Part shown: one piece after another, positions 7,701 through 16,600 of the stretch
Position numbering within the stretch: the first letter of the stretch is position 1
Layout: every line of letters starts with the position of its first letter
NCBI RefSeq assembly: GCF_004337505.1
Contig: NZ_SJZI01000042.1
Span: forward strand, 310,001-374,000
Reading direction: 5' to 3'
Source of the DNA: Flaviaestuariibacter flavus
GTDB lineage: Bacteria; Bacteroidota; Bacteroidia; Chitinophagales; Chitinophagaceae
DNA: 64,000 bases
Notes under the pieces: model-generated
Told to the model about the DNA's origin: nothing
Database searches by the model: none
The model's input: only the letters and a program-made list of their open reading frames with translations
Made by a program: the position numbers and the translations under genes

Positions 7701-10319
7701 CCCAACGCCAACGTGGTGCAGAACAACCCCACACCCGACAGCACCTTTTCGGTTGACGGCGTGCCGTATTATGTGTACCGTATCGCGACGCCTTACCAGT
7801 TCAGCGCTGCCGGCACTTATGATTTTCAGGTTGCAGCCAATGCTGTCAGTCCGGGCGGTTGCACGGGCGTGAAGCTCCTCAACAACTCGGTAACGGTGAA
7901 AGATGGCGTTCGCGCCCGTTTCAACCCGGTGCTGCCCACCTGCGGTGCACGCAATGTGCAATTCAATGATGTGTCGTTTACCGACTCCACCACCGTTGCC
8001 CGCTGGAACTGGAACTTTGGCGACGGCGCCACGCTGGCCGATACTTCGCACCAGAAAAACCCCACCTATACCTACCCTGCGGGAAGCAGCTATACCGTCA
8101 GCCTGCGCGCCATCAACGAGGCAGGTTGCTACGCCGATACCACCCGTAGCATCGACCTGTCGGGAGTGATGACGGCAGCTGTTGCGACTGCGCCGGCCAC
8201 CACCATCTGCGCGGGCAGCAGCGTTACGTTTACCAACAACTCCACCGCTAGCGGCACTTATGGAACCATCGGTACCGGCCCTGTTGACTTCGGCGACGGC
8301 CAGAACGGAACGATCGGCGCGGGCGCATCGGTGAGCCATACCTACGCGCTGCCGGGCACCTACACCGTTACCTACCAGGCAACAACGAGCAACAGCTGTA
8401 CGCAGAATAGCACGCCGATTACGATCACGGTGAATCCTGTTCCGGCAGTCAGCAGTGCCGCTACGGGCACCATCTGCAACGGAAATGCGCAGAACTACAC
8501 CGTTGCCAGCAGCGTTACCGGGAGTGCCTTCAGCTGGAGCCGTGCCGCGGTAGCAGGTATCTCCAATGCGGCTGTGAGCAACCAGACCGCCAACCCCATC
8601 ACTGAGGCACTGGTGAACACCACCAATGCACCGATCGTGGTTACGTACACCATCACGGCTTCGGCAGGTGGTTGCACGAGTGCGCCCTTCACTTATTCTG
8701 TAACCGTTTATCCCGCAGTCGCTGTAACGAGCTCCGCTACCGGCACGGTGTGCAGCGGCGCGGCACAGAACTACGCCATCACCACCAACGTGCCGGGTGC
8801 CACCCTTTCGTGGAGCCGCGTCGCAGTGCCTGGAATCTCCAATGCCGCCGTGAGCGGGCAAACAACAGGTACGATTACCGAGGCGCTGGTAAATACTACC
8901 AATGCTCCCGTTGCCGTAACCTATTCGATTACTCCTTCGCTCAGCGGATGCACCAGCACGTCGTTCAGCTACACGGTGACGGTGAATCCGACAGCCTTTG
9001 TGAGCAGTGCGGCCACCAGCTCCGTGTGCAGCGGCGCCGCTCAGAACTACGCCATCGCTGGCAGCGTAACGGGCAGCACCTTTAGCTGGGGCCGCGCTGC
9101 GGTTGCGGGCATCTCCAATGCAGCTGTGAGCGGGCAGGCAACCGGCACGATCACGGAGGCCCTGGTGAACACTACCAACGCGCCGGTTGCTGCAGTTTAT
9201 ACGATTGTTCCCAATGCCAATGGATGCTCTGGTACGCCCTTCACCTACACGGTGACGGTGAATCCGACCGCTACTGTGAGCAGCGCCGCCACCGCACAGG
9301 TGTGCAGCGGTACGCCTTTCGCCTATTCGCCGACAAGCGCTGTGGCCGGCGCCACCTTTGCCTGGTCGCGTGCGGCGGTAGCCGGCGTTTCGAATGCCGC
9401 TGCCACCGGCACGGGCAATATTGCCGAAACGCTTACCAACACAACGGCGGCGCCGGTTGTGGTGACCTATGTAGTGACGCCTTCGGCAGGTGCTTGCGCT
9501 GGCACGCCGATGAACGTGGTGGTGACCATAAACCCCACGCCGACGGCAGGCTTTACGTTTGCCAATAACAGCTGCACCACCAGCCCGGTGAACTTCGCCG
9601 CGGTGACCACCGGAACGATCACCGGCTATTCCTGGAACTTCGGCGTAGCCGGCGGTACGTCTACCCAACAAAACCCCACGTTTACCTACACCGCTGGCGG
9701 CACCTACAACGTGACGCTGACGGTTACTTCGGCGAGCGGTTGTACGGCTACCAGCACCCCGCAGGCAGTGACGGTTGCCGGTCTCCTTGCCGCGCCGGTA
9801 GTGACCTTCGACACACCGGGACCCAATGTCATCACCTTCCGCTGGAACGCAGTTGCCGGTGCTACGGGATATGAAGTGTCGGTGAACGGTAGTGCCTTTG
9901 CTGCACCCAATGGTGCCGGCGGACTTAGCCACACGGTGAGCGGCCTGCAGCCCAATACGCCGGTGAACATCACCGTTCGCGCAATAGGTGCACTGACGTG
10001 CCAGGCAAGCACCGGAACGGCAACGGCGACCACCATGATGCCCGACACCGGTGTGTTCGTGCCCAATACCTTCAGCCCGAACGGCGACGGCCACAACGAT
10101 GTGCTGAAAGTGTACAGCAACTACATCGCTGCCATCGACATGCGCGTCTTCAACCAGTGGGGACAGCAGATTTTCAGCAGCACCGACCCCGCCAAGGGCT
10201 GGGACGGCACCTCGAAAGGCCGCATGCAGCCGGTAGGCGTGTATGTGTACGTGATCAAGGTGACCCTGCAGAACGGCACGGTAACGACCGAAAAAGGAGT
10301 TATAAACCTGATCCGCTGA
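4755..10319 (+). CDS. T9SS type B giant adhesin with IgGFc-binding-like domain and PKD-like repeats
   Basis: This 1854-aa protein has a long N-terminal extension and a signal peptide that ends near CVMAQ (residue 48); a start further downstream is possible. Domains in order: jelly-roll-like 52-198; FN3-like 200-300 (ending YYYRAYATNSVGTSYG); Ig-like 304-416; a ~510-residue IgGFc-binding-like domain 421-935 (FDFWTGFGYQEKM, RGIHIYSTNGVPISVW, VAKEDNTPVWF, DKSIAVFGGNGRV, ESDKPITVTQFI); two PKD domains ~1051-1228 (WNWNFGDG); four ~90-aa PKD-like repeats 1229-1594; PKD ~1600-1675; FN3 ~1680-1755; and a CHU_C/gliding-motility C-terminal domain 1764-1854 (VFVPNTFSPNGDGHND ... WDG). That last domain is a type B T9SS sorting signal, which in known systems needs a PorP/SprF partner, and such a gene follows 19 bp downstream. 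The protein is inferred to be cell-surface exposed. The ligand is unknown. Confidence 0.9.
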   Translation: MRLAYERTGMAVPAIAQFPPTRKSSFRPSFSGAFMLAVLLLCSQCVMAQTPYTYTVEGFEDVVFPTTAPTTETPYTSATGTWRLFKGNAVTGTDPCPVVSGNRALRLPSGNNAYLISPKLNNGAGVITFKDGRSNRTFTISTSTDDGATWTVVGTIGASTAVCAQLSRTINDPLVNRVRIANLQSQDAGIDSLLITSVAVTAPVVTTTAATAITFTGATSGGNVTSDGLAAGGVTARGIVWATSTGPTIASNLGITTNGTGTGAFSGTITGLVPGVTYYYRAYATNSVGTSYGAELTFTTPVAVPTLTATPATLDFGNQTVGTTSGNLSYSLSGVYLSPAAGNITVTAPAGFSVSTNPNGPFGATASVPYTGSTLAATTIYVRFTPAVVGAVNANAVNTGGGVAALNVGLAGSGAVALPGTTNVGFDFWTGFGYQEKMNQPAGDADEAKLCIYISVPSGTLPANVRVELPGIPGAAGFPQVVTVTPGAVTEVTNFPTGSGNQFNTTNAPDTRLYYTGVSNRGIHIYSTNGVPISVWMHSYNDNNSAAGAMLFPTNTWASSYTVQAYGGYSNNRNPNSFFFIVAKEDNTPVWFKPSQDVLDSMTSTLFTDGHTAAMVKYHQGVEYGPLILNKGQVFNAMGFIQGTGSGITPGKAFGLDLSGSTVRTNCDKSIAVFGGNGRVLVNAAGCSASSGSDHMIQQMFPSVAWGKRYLTAPTVTMEYNVYRINVSDPATQVWVNDPSHTAALNSATLVNNLYYEIASNVPQLIESDKPITVTQFIVAEGCATANGSKGNGDPEMIILSPVEQAINNTTVYSAGIKRTPAVNNGHYINVIIRTGGVASFRLDGATTGDPGIDQSLPTTTNANAYDAGTIQPLTAIFKPHPQLAGYSYAQLRVAPNTSHTLYSDSAFNAIAYGMGDGESYGYNAGASLKDLSQFVLLSNPYGVTGGLTCKGNDFYFRIAVPYAPADLSSLTWNFYNNPALTPNANVVQNNPTPDSTFSVDGVPYYVYRIATPYQFSAAGTYDFQVAANAVSPGGCTGVKLLNNSVTVKDGVRARFNPVLPTCGARNVQFNDVSFTDSTTVARWNWNFGDGATLADTSHQKNPTYTYPAGSSYTVSLRAINEAGCYADTTRSIDLSGVMTAAVATAPATTICAGSSVTFTNNSTASGTYGTIGTGPVDFGDGQNGTIGAGASVSHTYALPGTYTVTYQATTSNSCTQNSTPITITVNPVPAVSSAATGTICNGNAQNYTVASSVTGSAFSWSRAAVAGISNAAVSNQTANPITEALVNTTNAPIVVTYTITASAGGCTSAPFTYSVTVYPAVAVTSSATGTVCSGAAQNYAITTNVPGATLSWSRVAVPGISNAAVSGQTTGTITEALVNTTNAPVAVTYSITPSLSGCTSTSFSYTVTVNPTAFVSSAATSSVCSGAAQNYAIAGSVTGSTFSWGRAAVAGISNAAVSGQATGTITEALVNTTNAPVAAVYTIVPNANGCSGTPFTYTVTVNPTATVSSAATAQVCSGTPFAYSPTSAVAGATFAWSRAAVAGVSNAAATGTGNIAETLTNTTAAPVVVTYVVTPSAGACAGTPMNVVVTINPTPTAGFTFANNSCTTSPVNFAAVTTGTITGYSWNFGVAGGTSTQQNPTFTYTAGGTYNVTLTVTSASGCTATSTPQAVTVAGLLAAPVVTFDTPGPNVITFRWNAVAGATGYEVSVNGSAFAAPNGAGGLSHTVSGLQPNTPVNITVRAIGALTCQASTGTATATTMMPDTGVFVPNTFSPNGDGHNDVLKVYSNYIAAIDMRVFNQWGQQIFSSTDPAKGWDGTSKGRMQPVGVYVYVIKVTLQNGTVTTEKGVINLIR
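8440..9540 (+). repeat. Four tandem ~90-aa PKD-like repeats
   Basis: There are four consecutive units of about 270 bp. Each has the protein pattern SSAATGxVCSGxxQNY ... WSRAAVAGISNAAVS ... ITEALVNTTNAPV ... GCxGTPFTYTVTVNP. The conserved Cys pair (VCSG and GC) and the Trp mark the fold. The DNA copies have diverged mostly at third codon positions, so the array is maintained as protein repeats rather than as fresh duplications. The same unit occurs 14 times in the paralog at 13641. Confidence 0.9.
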
Positions 10320-10338
10320 TCCTGAAAAAACACAACGA

Positions 10339-11331
10339 ATGAAAAAGTATTTTTTGCTCCTGATGTCACTCGCCGCCGGCCGCTCGCTGGTGCAGGCGCA
10401 GGTAGACCCGCATTTCTCGCAATACTATGTTTTCCCTTCCTGGCTCAACCCCGCGCTCACCGGCGCCTTTGATGGCGACTTCAAGGTGTCGGGCATCTAC
10501 CGCAGCCAGTGGGGACAGCTCAATAACGGCTTCAGGACCTTCGGCGTAAATGCCGAAGCGGTGACCAGCAAGAAGCTCAACATCGGTCTCAACCTGTTTC
10601 AGCAAAGCACCGGCTCGGGCTACACCTACCAGAACGGCTACGCCTCCTTCGCCTATACCGGGGTGCGTTTCGGCAAAGAGGACAGCAAGGTGATTGCCGT
10701 TGGCATCCAGGCCGGCATGCTGGCTCGTCGTTTTGACCCGTCGAAGTTCACCACGGGCGAGCAATGGTCGCAGGCAGGTGGCTTCAATGGTGGCGCGGCC
10801 ACAGGCGAGGTGCTGGCGCAGAAAGGCGCCATGGTGTTTGACGCCGGCGCGGGCGCGTTGTATTATGATATGGACGCTTCCAAAAAGGCCAGCCCCTACC
10901 TCGGTGTTTCGGCCAATCACCTGACGCAGCCCGAAGGAGTTTACATCAATTCAACCGACAAGATGCCGATGCGCCTTACCGTGCACGGCGGTGTTGCCAT
11001 CAACGTGTCGGAAAGCTTCGTGCTTACCCCGAACTTTTTGTACCTGCAGCAGGGCAACACCGACGAAAAGATGATCGGCGCCTTTGCGCAATACCGCGCG
11101 TCAAGCGAGCTGAGCCTGCTCGGCGGCATCAACTACCGCTTCCAGGATGCCGCGGTGCCCTTTGCGGGATTTGACTACAAGAACTTCATGCTTGGTGTGA
11201 GCTACGACGTGAACAACTCCGACCTGGGACGCACCGTTTCGAACGTCAACTCCTTCGAGGTGTCGCTCTCGTACGTGTTCCGCCGCAACCGCTTGCTCGG
11301 GCAGCGTCACTTCAGCTGCCCCCGCCTGTAA
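10339..11331 (+). CDS. PorP/SprF family type IX secretion outer-membrane protein
   Basis: This 330-aa protein has a signal peptide (cleavage near LVQAQ) and the family hallmark DPHFSQYYVFPSWLNPALTG followed by YRSQWGQ. The remaining sequence has alternating beta-strands, typical of a ~14-stranded barrel. It ends HFSCPRL; its paralog at 21984 ends YLRCPSF, so both share a C-terminal Cys-Pro motif. In Flavobacterium, SprF is required for secretion or attachment of the type B substrate SprB. The position 19 bp after the type B adhesin gene suggests that it is the dedicated partner of that adhesin. Confidence 0.92.
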   Translation: MKKYFLLLMSLAAGRSLVQAQVDPHFSQYYVFPSWLNPALTGAFDGDFKVSGIYRSQWGQLNNGFRTFGVNAEAVTSKKLNIGLNLFQQSTGSGYTYQNGYASFAYTGVRFGKEDSKVIAVGIQAGMLARRFDPSKFTTGEQWSQAGGFNGGAATGEVLAQKGAMVFDAGAGALYYDMDASKKASPYLGVSANHLTQPEGVYINSTDKMPMRLTVHGGVAINVSESFVLTPNFLYLQQGNTDEKMIGAFAQYRASSELSLLGGINYRFQDAAVPFAGFDYKNFMLGVSYDVNNSDLGRTVSNVNSFEVSLSYVFRRNRLLGQRHFSCPRL

Positions 11332-11356
11332 TTCCCGAACCGATCAAAAAGAACTC

Positions 11357-13348
11357 ATGAAGCAACTGACCCCGATACAATGGCTCACCGCGCTGATGCT
11401 GGCAGCCCCGCTTGCCGGCGCCGCACAGCGTGCCGCCGATCTGCGCAAGAGCGGTGACTTCTACTACAATACCGGAGACTATTATTCCGCCGCCACCTAC
11501 TACCAGCAATATGTTGACGGTGGTAAAAGCGGCAAGCCCGCGGAGGGCGGCTTTCGGCCTTATGGCATTTCGCTGGCGAAGCCTTCCAAAGCGACCACAA
11601 ACGGCGCTGTGAGCGATGCCGAGATCCTGTACCGCCTTGCGGAAAGCTACCGCCGCATCAACGATCACCAGCACGCGGCCGCGGCCTATGAACAGCTGCT
11701 GCAGAAAGACGCTGCCGCCTACCCCGAATCACGCTACGGCTATGGCGTGGCGCTGCGGGCCCTGGGCAAGCCGGCCGAGGCAAATGCACAGCTGGAGCTA
11801 TACGTGCAGGGCGGCGGTAGAAATACAGCCGCCGCGCAGGCCGAGCTGCGGAGCATCGCCTTTGCCGAAAGCAACCCGGCCACTGCCGATGCGCAGCTCA
11901 CCCGGGTAACGCGGATGACGGAGCCGATCAATTCGGCCGAGACCAACTACGCCGCCGCGCACACCGCGGGCGGAATGATCTTTACTTCATCGCGGCCCGA
12001 CAGCAGCCTGCAGAAGGCCGGTAAGAATCCTTTTGCCAATGCACTTTACATAGGTAACTCCGGTGGGAGCGTAGAGAAACTGCAGGTCGACCTCGGTGAC
12101 GCGGCCGGGCAGGGAGCGGCCAGCATGAGTGCCGACGGTCAGCGCATCTACTTTACCCGCTGGCGCTATGACCGTGGAAATACGGTGTCGGAGATCTGGG
12201 CCAGCAGCCGCAAAGGCTCGGGCTGGACAGCACCAGTGAAACTGGCGGCGCCGGTCAACGCGGAAGGCAGCAATGCAAAGCAGCCGCATATCACCAGCGA
12301 CGGCCGTTACCTGCTCTTCGCCTCCGATCGCGCAGGCGGGCAGGGTGGCTGGGATATCTGGATGGTGCCGATGAACGCTGCGGGTGAGCCCGGCGTGGCC
12401 GTCAATGCCGGTAACGTAATCAACACGATGCAGGATGAGGAGGCACCGTTCTACCATGGCCCGACACAAAGCCTCGTGTTTGCCTCCCGTGGCCATGCGG
12501 GCTACGGCGGCCTCGACCTGTTCAGCAGCGCCGGCGCACCTGGGTCTGCTTTCGCCGCACCGAAGAACCTCGGGCTGCCCGTCAACAGCAACAAGGATGA
12601 TTCTTACTTCTCTACCAATAGTCCCGACCGCCTGCTCAAAGGCGCGGTGATCTCGTCGGACCGCGGCGGCGATCAATGTGTATCGCTGTACCAGGTTGAC
12701 AAAACCTACCGCCAGTTTGTGGCTGGTACCGTTACGGACTGCAGTAATAACAGCCCGCTTGCGGGTGCCAGGGTAAGTGTGGTTGGCAAACAGGCAACAA
12801 CGTCGGCCGACGGTTCTTACCTGGTGGAAGTGCCTGCGCTCAAGGGCTTCTCATTGAGTGCTGCCCGTGAAGGCTATATCGATGGCAGCCTCGCGGTGCC
12901 GAAGGCGGAGCGTGGGGATGTCGACACACTGCGCACTGCGGCTGTATGCCTGGTGCCTAAGGTCACAGAGCCGCCGGTAGCGGAAGCGCCCCCACGCGAC
13001 AACACCGTGCTTTTCGATTTCGCCAAATGGAACCTGCGCCCTGAAACCGCGCAGACCCTCGATACGCTGACCGCCATCCTGAAGCGCGAGCCGATGCTGC
13101 GGATTGTGGTGAGCGGATACACCGACCAGGTGGGCACGGAAGAATACAACCAGAAGCTGAGCCGCGACCGCGCCAATGCCTGCCGCGATTACCTGCTCCG
13201 CAAGGGCGTTGCCGCCAGCCGCATCGAGGTGCAGGCCAAAGGTGCCTGCTGCCCCTTGAAGCCGGAGAAAACCGCTGACGGACAAGACGACCCGGCTGCC
13301 CGCCAGGTTAACCGCCGCGTGGAGTTTGACATCAAATTGAACCGATGA
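11357..13348 (+). CDS. PorE-like TPR / beta-propeller / CarboxypepD_reg / OmpA_C protein
   Basis: This 663-aa protein has a signal peptide (ending near AGAAQR) without an obvious lipobox Cys. Domains in order: TPR repeats ~20-160 (DFYYNTGDYYSAATYYQQYV; AESYRRINDHQHAAAAYEQLL); a WD40-like/PD40 beta-propeller ~190-440 (SADGQRIYFTRWR; SDGRYLLFASDRAGGQGGWDIW); a carboxypeptidase regulatory-like domain ~455-520 (AGTVTDCSNNSPLAGARVSV); and a C-terminal OmpA peptidoglycan-binding domain ~545-663 (LFDFAKWNLRP; GYTDQVGTEEYNQKLSRDRA; NRRVEFDI). This order matches PorE of the P. gingivalis T9SS, which links the outer-membrane translocon to peptidoglycan. It sits 25 bp after the PorP/SprF gene in the same operon and is followed by a terminator. 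It may be a housekeeping T9SS component or one specific to this adhesin; the sequence does not decide. Confidence 0.85.
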   Translation: MKQLTPIQWLTALMLAAPLAGAAQRAADLRKSGDFYYNTGDYYSAATYYQQYVDGGKSGKPAEGGFRPYGISLAKPSKATTNGAVSDAEILYRLAESYRRINDHQHAAAAYEQLLQKDAAAYPESRYGYGVALRALGKPAEANAQLELYVQGGGRNTAAAQAELRSIAFAESNPATADAQLTRVTRMTEPINSAETNYAAAHTAGGMIFTSSRPDSSLQKAGKNPFANALYIGNSGGSVEKLQVDLGDAAGQGAASMSADGQRIYFTRWRYDRGNTVSEIWASSRKGSGWTAPVKLAAPVNAEGSNAKQPHITSDGRYLLFASDRAGGQGGWDIWMVPMNAAGEPGVAVNAGNVINTMQDEEAPFYHGPTQSLVFASRGHAGYGGLDLFSSAGAPGSAFAAPKNLGLPVNSNKDDSYFSTNSPDRLLKGAVISSDRGGDQCVSLYQVDKTYRQFVAGTVTDCSNNSPLAGARVSVVGKQATTSADGSYLVEVPALKGFSLSAAREGYIDGSLAVPKAERGDVDTLRTAAVCLVPKVTEPPVAEAPPRDNTVLFDFAKWNLRPETAQTLDTLTAILKREPMLRIVVSGYTDQVGTEEYNQKLSRDRANACRDYLLRKGVAASRIEVQAKGACCPLKPEKTADGQDDPAARQVNRRVEFDIKLNR

Positions 13349-13372
13349 GAATAAGCGTTAATTAGCCAAGAC

Positions 13373-13399
13373 AAAAAGCCGGTTCGCCCGGCTTTTTTC
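13373..13399 (+). terminator. Rho-independent terminator after the first adhesin operon
   Basis: A 10-bp stem AAAAAGCCGG / CCGGCTTTTT with loop TTCGC is followed by a T-rich run. It lies 25 bp after the stop of the PorE-like gene. It ends the operon adhesin - PorP/SprF - PorE-like and separates it from the operator and promoter of the next adhesin. Confidence 0.88.
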
Positions 13400-13442
13400 T
13401 TTTTTCGCGCTTTTGCAAACCCACGCCCGGCGCGGCAAGGAG

Positions 13443-13472
13443 ACTGGGAACGTTATCGGTAACGATTGCGTA
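13443..13472. promoter_or_regulatory. Operator-like palindrome, site 2
   Basis: The right half TAACGATTGCGTA is identical to that of site 4 and differs from site 1 at one position; the left half is degenerate (GGGAACGTT). It lies 168 bp upstream of the second adhesin start. A possible promoter follows at nearly the same offsets as at sites 3 and 4: TTTG at 13493-13496 and TAAAATTA at 13515-13522. Confidence 0.65.
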
Positions 13473-13640
13473 AATAAAAACTTACTGCCCCGTTTGCGCC
13501 CTCCTAAATGTGTTTAAAATTAGTGTTCGAATTGCTTCCCGTGGGCCATGTCCGGCCATTCTAACCGTTGATCGACACCACCTCCCGTACACCCTTACTG
13601 CGTCGAAACTGACCAATCGAAAACCTGCAAGAACTGCTAT

Positions 13641-16600
13641 ATGGAAAGAACACTTCCGTGCGCCACCGCCATGCCTCCTTTGTCCGTACTACGGCGTTTC
13701 CGCGCATGCCTGGTATTACTGGCCGCCCTCGTTACCGGGGGGCCGCTGGCCGCCCAGGTGCCCTATAACTACACCACCGAAGGCTTTGACGGTGCCAACC
13801 TGCCACGCTCGAGCAGTGCCGCCCCGGCTACGCTGACCTCCTTTCTCACCACTACAGGTACCTGGAGTATCTACAAGGGATACGGAACCACCAGCAGCGA
13901 TCCCTGCCCCAACAGCTCCACCAACTGGGCCATCCGTTTCCCGTCGGGACAAGGAGCCTACGTGGTGTCGCCCACGCTGCCGCAGGGCGCGGGCGTGCTG
14001 ACGTTCAACGATGCCCGCACGAGCCGGGTATTTACTGTTTACACTTCCACCGACAACGGCACCACCTGGGGCGCGGGAACGAACGTTACTTCGCCCTCCA
14101 CCGGTTGCGGCAACATGACCGTAACGATCAACAGCCTTGCGGTGAACCGCATCAAGATCGGGAGCTTTTCGGCAAACGATATGGGCGTCGATAACGTGCT
14201 CATCACGGCTGCCGGCATCAACGTACCGATGGTGACCACAACGGTTGCCAGCGGCATCACGGTGATTTCGGCCAACAGTGGCGGCAATGTGATCGCCGAC
14301 GGCGGCGCAGCCGTGTCGGTCCGCGGCGTGGTTTGGGGAACATCGCCCAACCCCACCGTTCCCTCTGCTTCCAGCAGCACCGACGGGTCCGGTGTGGGCA
14401 CTTTCACCAGCCTGATGACGGGGCTTGGCGGTGGCACCACCTATTACTACCGTGCCTATGCCACTAATGCCACGGGTACGGGCTATGGCGCCGAGTACAG
14501 CTTCACCACGCCGCCGCCGACGCCCACGCTGCTGGTAAACCCCACGGCGCTCGACTTCGGCATGCAGACCGTCAGCACCACTTCGCAGCAGCAGTATTAC
14601 ACCATCCAGGGGGTATACCTTTCGCCGGCTACCGGTAGTGTTACGGTTGCGGCGCCCGCCGGCTACCAGGTCTCCACCACAAACGGCACCGGCTTCGCCA
14701 ACACGCTGCTGTTGTCCTATACCGGCGGCACGCTGGCGCTGGATACGATCTATATCCGTTTTGTGCCGACCGCGGTGGGTACCGCTAACGGCAATGCCAC
14801 CAACAGCGGCGGCGGCGCTTCCGCCAACGTAGCCCTTACAGGCGCAGGTGCCCAGGTGCTCAACGGCTTTACCAACGTAGGCTTTGACTTCTGGACCGGC
14901 TTCGGCTACCAGGAGAAAATGAGCCAGAAAGCCGGCAACTCCGGTGAGGCCAAGCTTTCGATCTACATCTCCGTGCCTTCGGGCTCCATCCCGGCAACGG
15001 TGCGCGTGGAGCTGCCGGGCATCAGCGGCGCTACCGGCTTCCCGCAAACGGTGACCGTAGCCCCGGGAGCGGTGTCGGAAGTAGAAGGCTTTCCTACGGG
15101 TGATGCCAGCAACGCGCTCAACCCGGGCGGCATGCCCGACACGCGCCTGTACTATACGGGCGTAAGCAACCGCGGCATCCATATTTACTCTACCAACGGC
15201 GTTCCTATCTCGGTGTGGATGCACTCGTACACTACCGGTAATTCGGCCGCCGGTGCAATGCTGTTCCCGTCCAATACCTGGGCCTCTTCGTACACGGTGC
15301 AGGCCTACGGCGGCTATTCCAACAACTCGAATCCCAACTCGTTCTTCTTTGTTGTTGCAAAGGAGGACAACACACCGATCTGGTTCACACCGAGCCAGGA
15401 TATTCTCGACTCGGTTACAGCCGCCCTCTTTGATGATGGCAACACCGCAGCCATGGTGAAATACCCGAAGAACGTGCCCGTGGGTCCCATCATCCTGAAC
15501 AAGGGCCAGGTATTCAACGCCATGGGCTTTATCCAGGGCTCGGGCTCCGGTATCAGCAGCAGCAACGCGCGCGGCCTCGACCTGTCGGGATCGAAGGTGA
15601 ACACCAACTGCGACAAAAGCATCGCCGTATTCGGCGGCAATGGCCGTGTGCTGGTAAACGCTGCCTCCTGCAACGCCAGCCAGGGCTCCGACCACATGAT
15701 CCAGCAGATGTTCCCGTCGGTGGCCTGGGGCAAGCGTTACCTCACGGCGCCCACCACTACTATGGAATACAACCTGTATCGCGTCAACGTGAGCGACCCG
15801 ACGACGCAGGTGTGGGTGAACAATCCCGCGCATACTACCGCGCTCAACCCCACCACGCTGGTCAACAACCTTTACTATGAATTTGCCAGCAGTCAGCCGC
15901 AGCTCATTGAGAGCGACAAGCCCATCACGGTAACGCAGTTTATCGTAGCCGGCGGCTGCGCAAACGCCAACGGCTCGAAGGGCAATGGTGACCCCGAGAT
16001 GATCATCCTGAGCCCGGTGGAGCAGGCCATCAACCGCACCACGGTGTATTCGGCAAGAGTGAAAAACCCGAGCGCTTCCTACAACGGGCACTACATCAAC
16101 GTCATCATTCCCACCGGCGGTGTCGCTTCCTTCCGCCTCGATGGCGGCACTACCGGCGACCCGGGCATCAACCAGGCAACCGCAAGCGCCACCACCTGTT
16201 ATAACACGGGCGGCGTGCAGCCGCTGACGGCCATCTTCAAGCCGCACCCGCAGTTCACGGGCTACTCGTACGCGCAGCTCCGGGTGACGCCGGGCGCTTC
16301 GCACACGCTTTACTCCGACTCGGCTTTCAATGCGATCGCCTATGGCATGGGTGACGGGGAAAGCTATGGCTATAACGCGGGCTGCTCGCTCAAAGACCTG
16401 TCGCAGGTGCTGCTCATCGGCAACCCGTATGGTGTTACCCAAGGGCTGACCTGCAAGGGCAATGACTTCTACTTCCGCATCGCGCTTCCCTACGCACCGG
16501 CGCAGCTCGCATCGCTTACCTGGGACTTCTACGGCAACAGCAGCCTGGTGCCCAATGCCGCTGTAGTGCAGAATGCGCCGGCGCCCGACAGCACCTTTAC

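Noticed and set aside
6726-10094. Antisense open frame of about 1120 codons over the first adhesin
   Set aside because: It has no signal peptide or domain, is rich in Arg/Gly/His, and mirrors the repeated GC-rich codons of the real gene.
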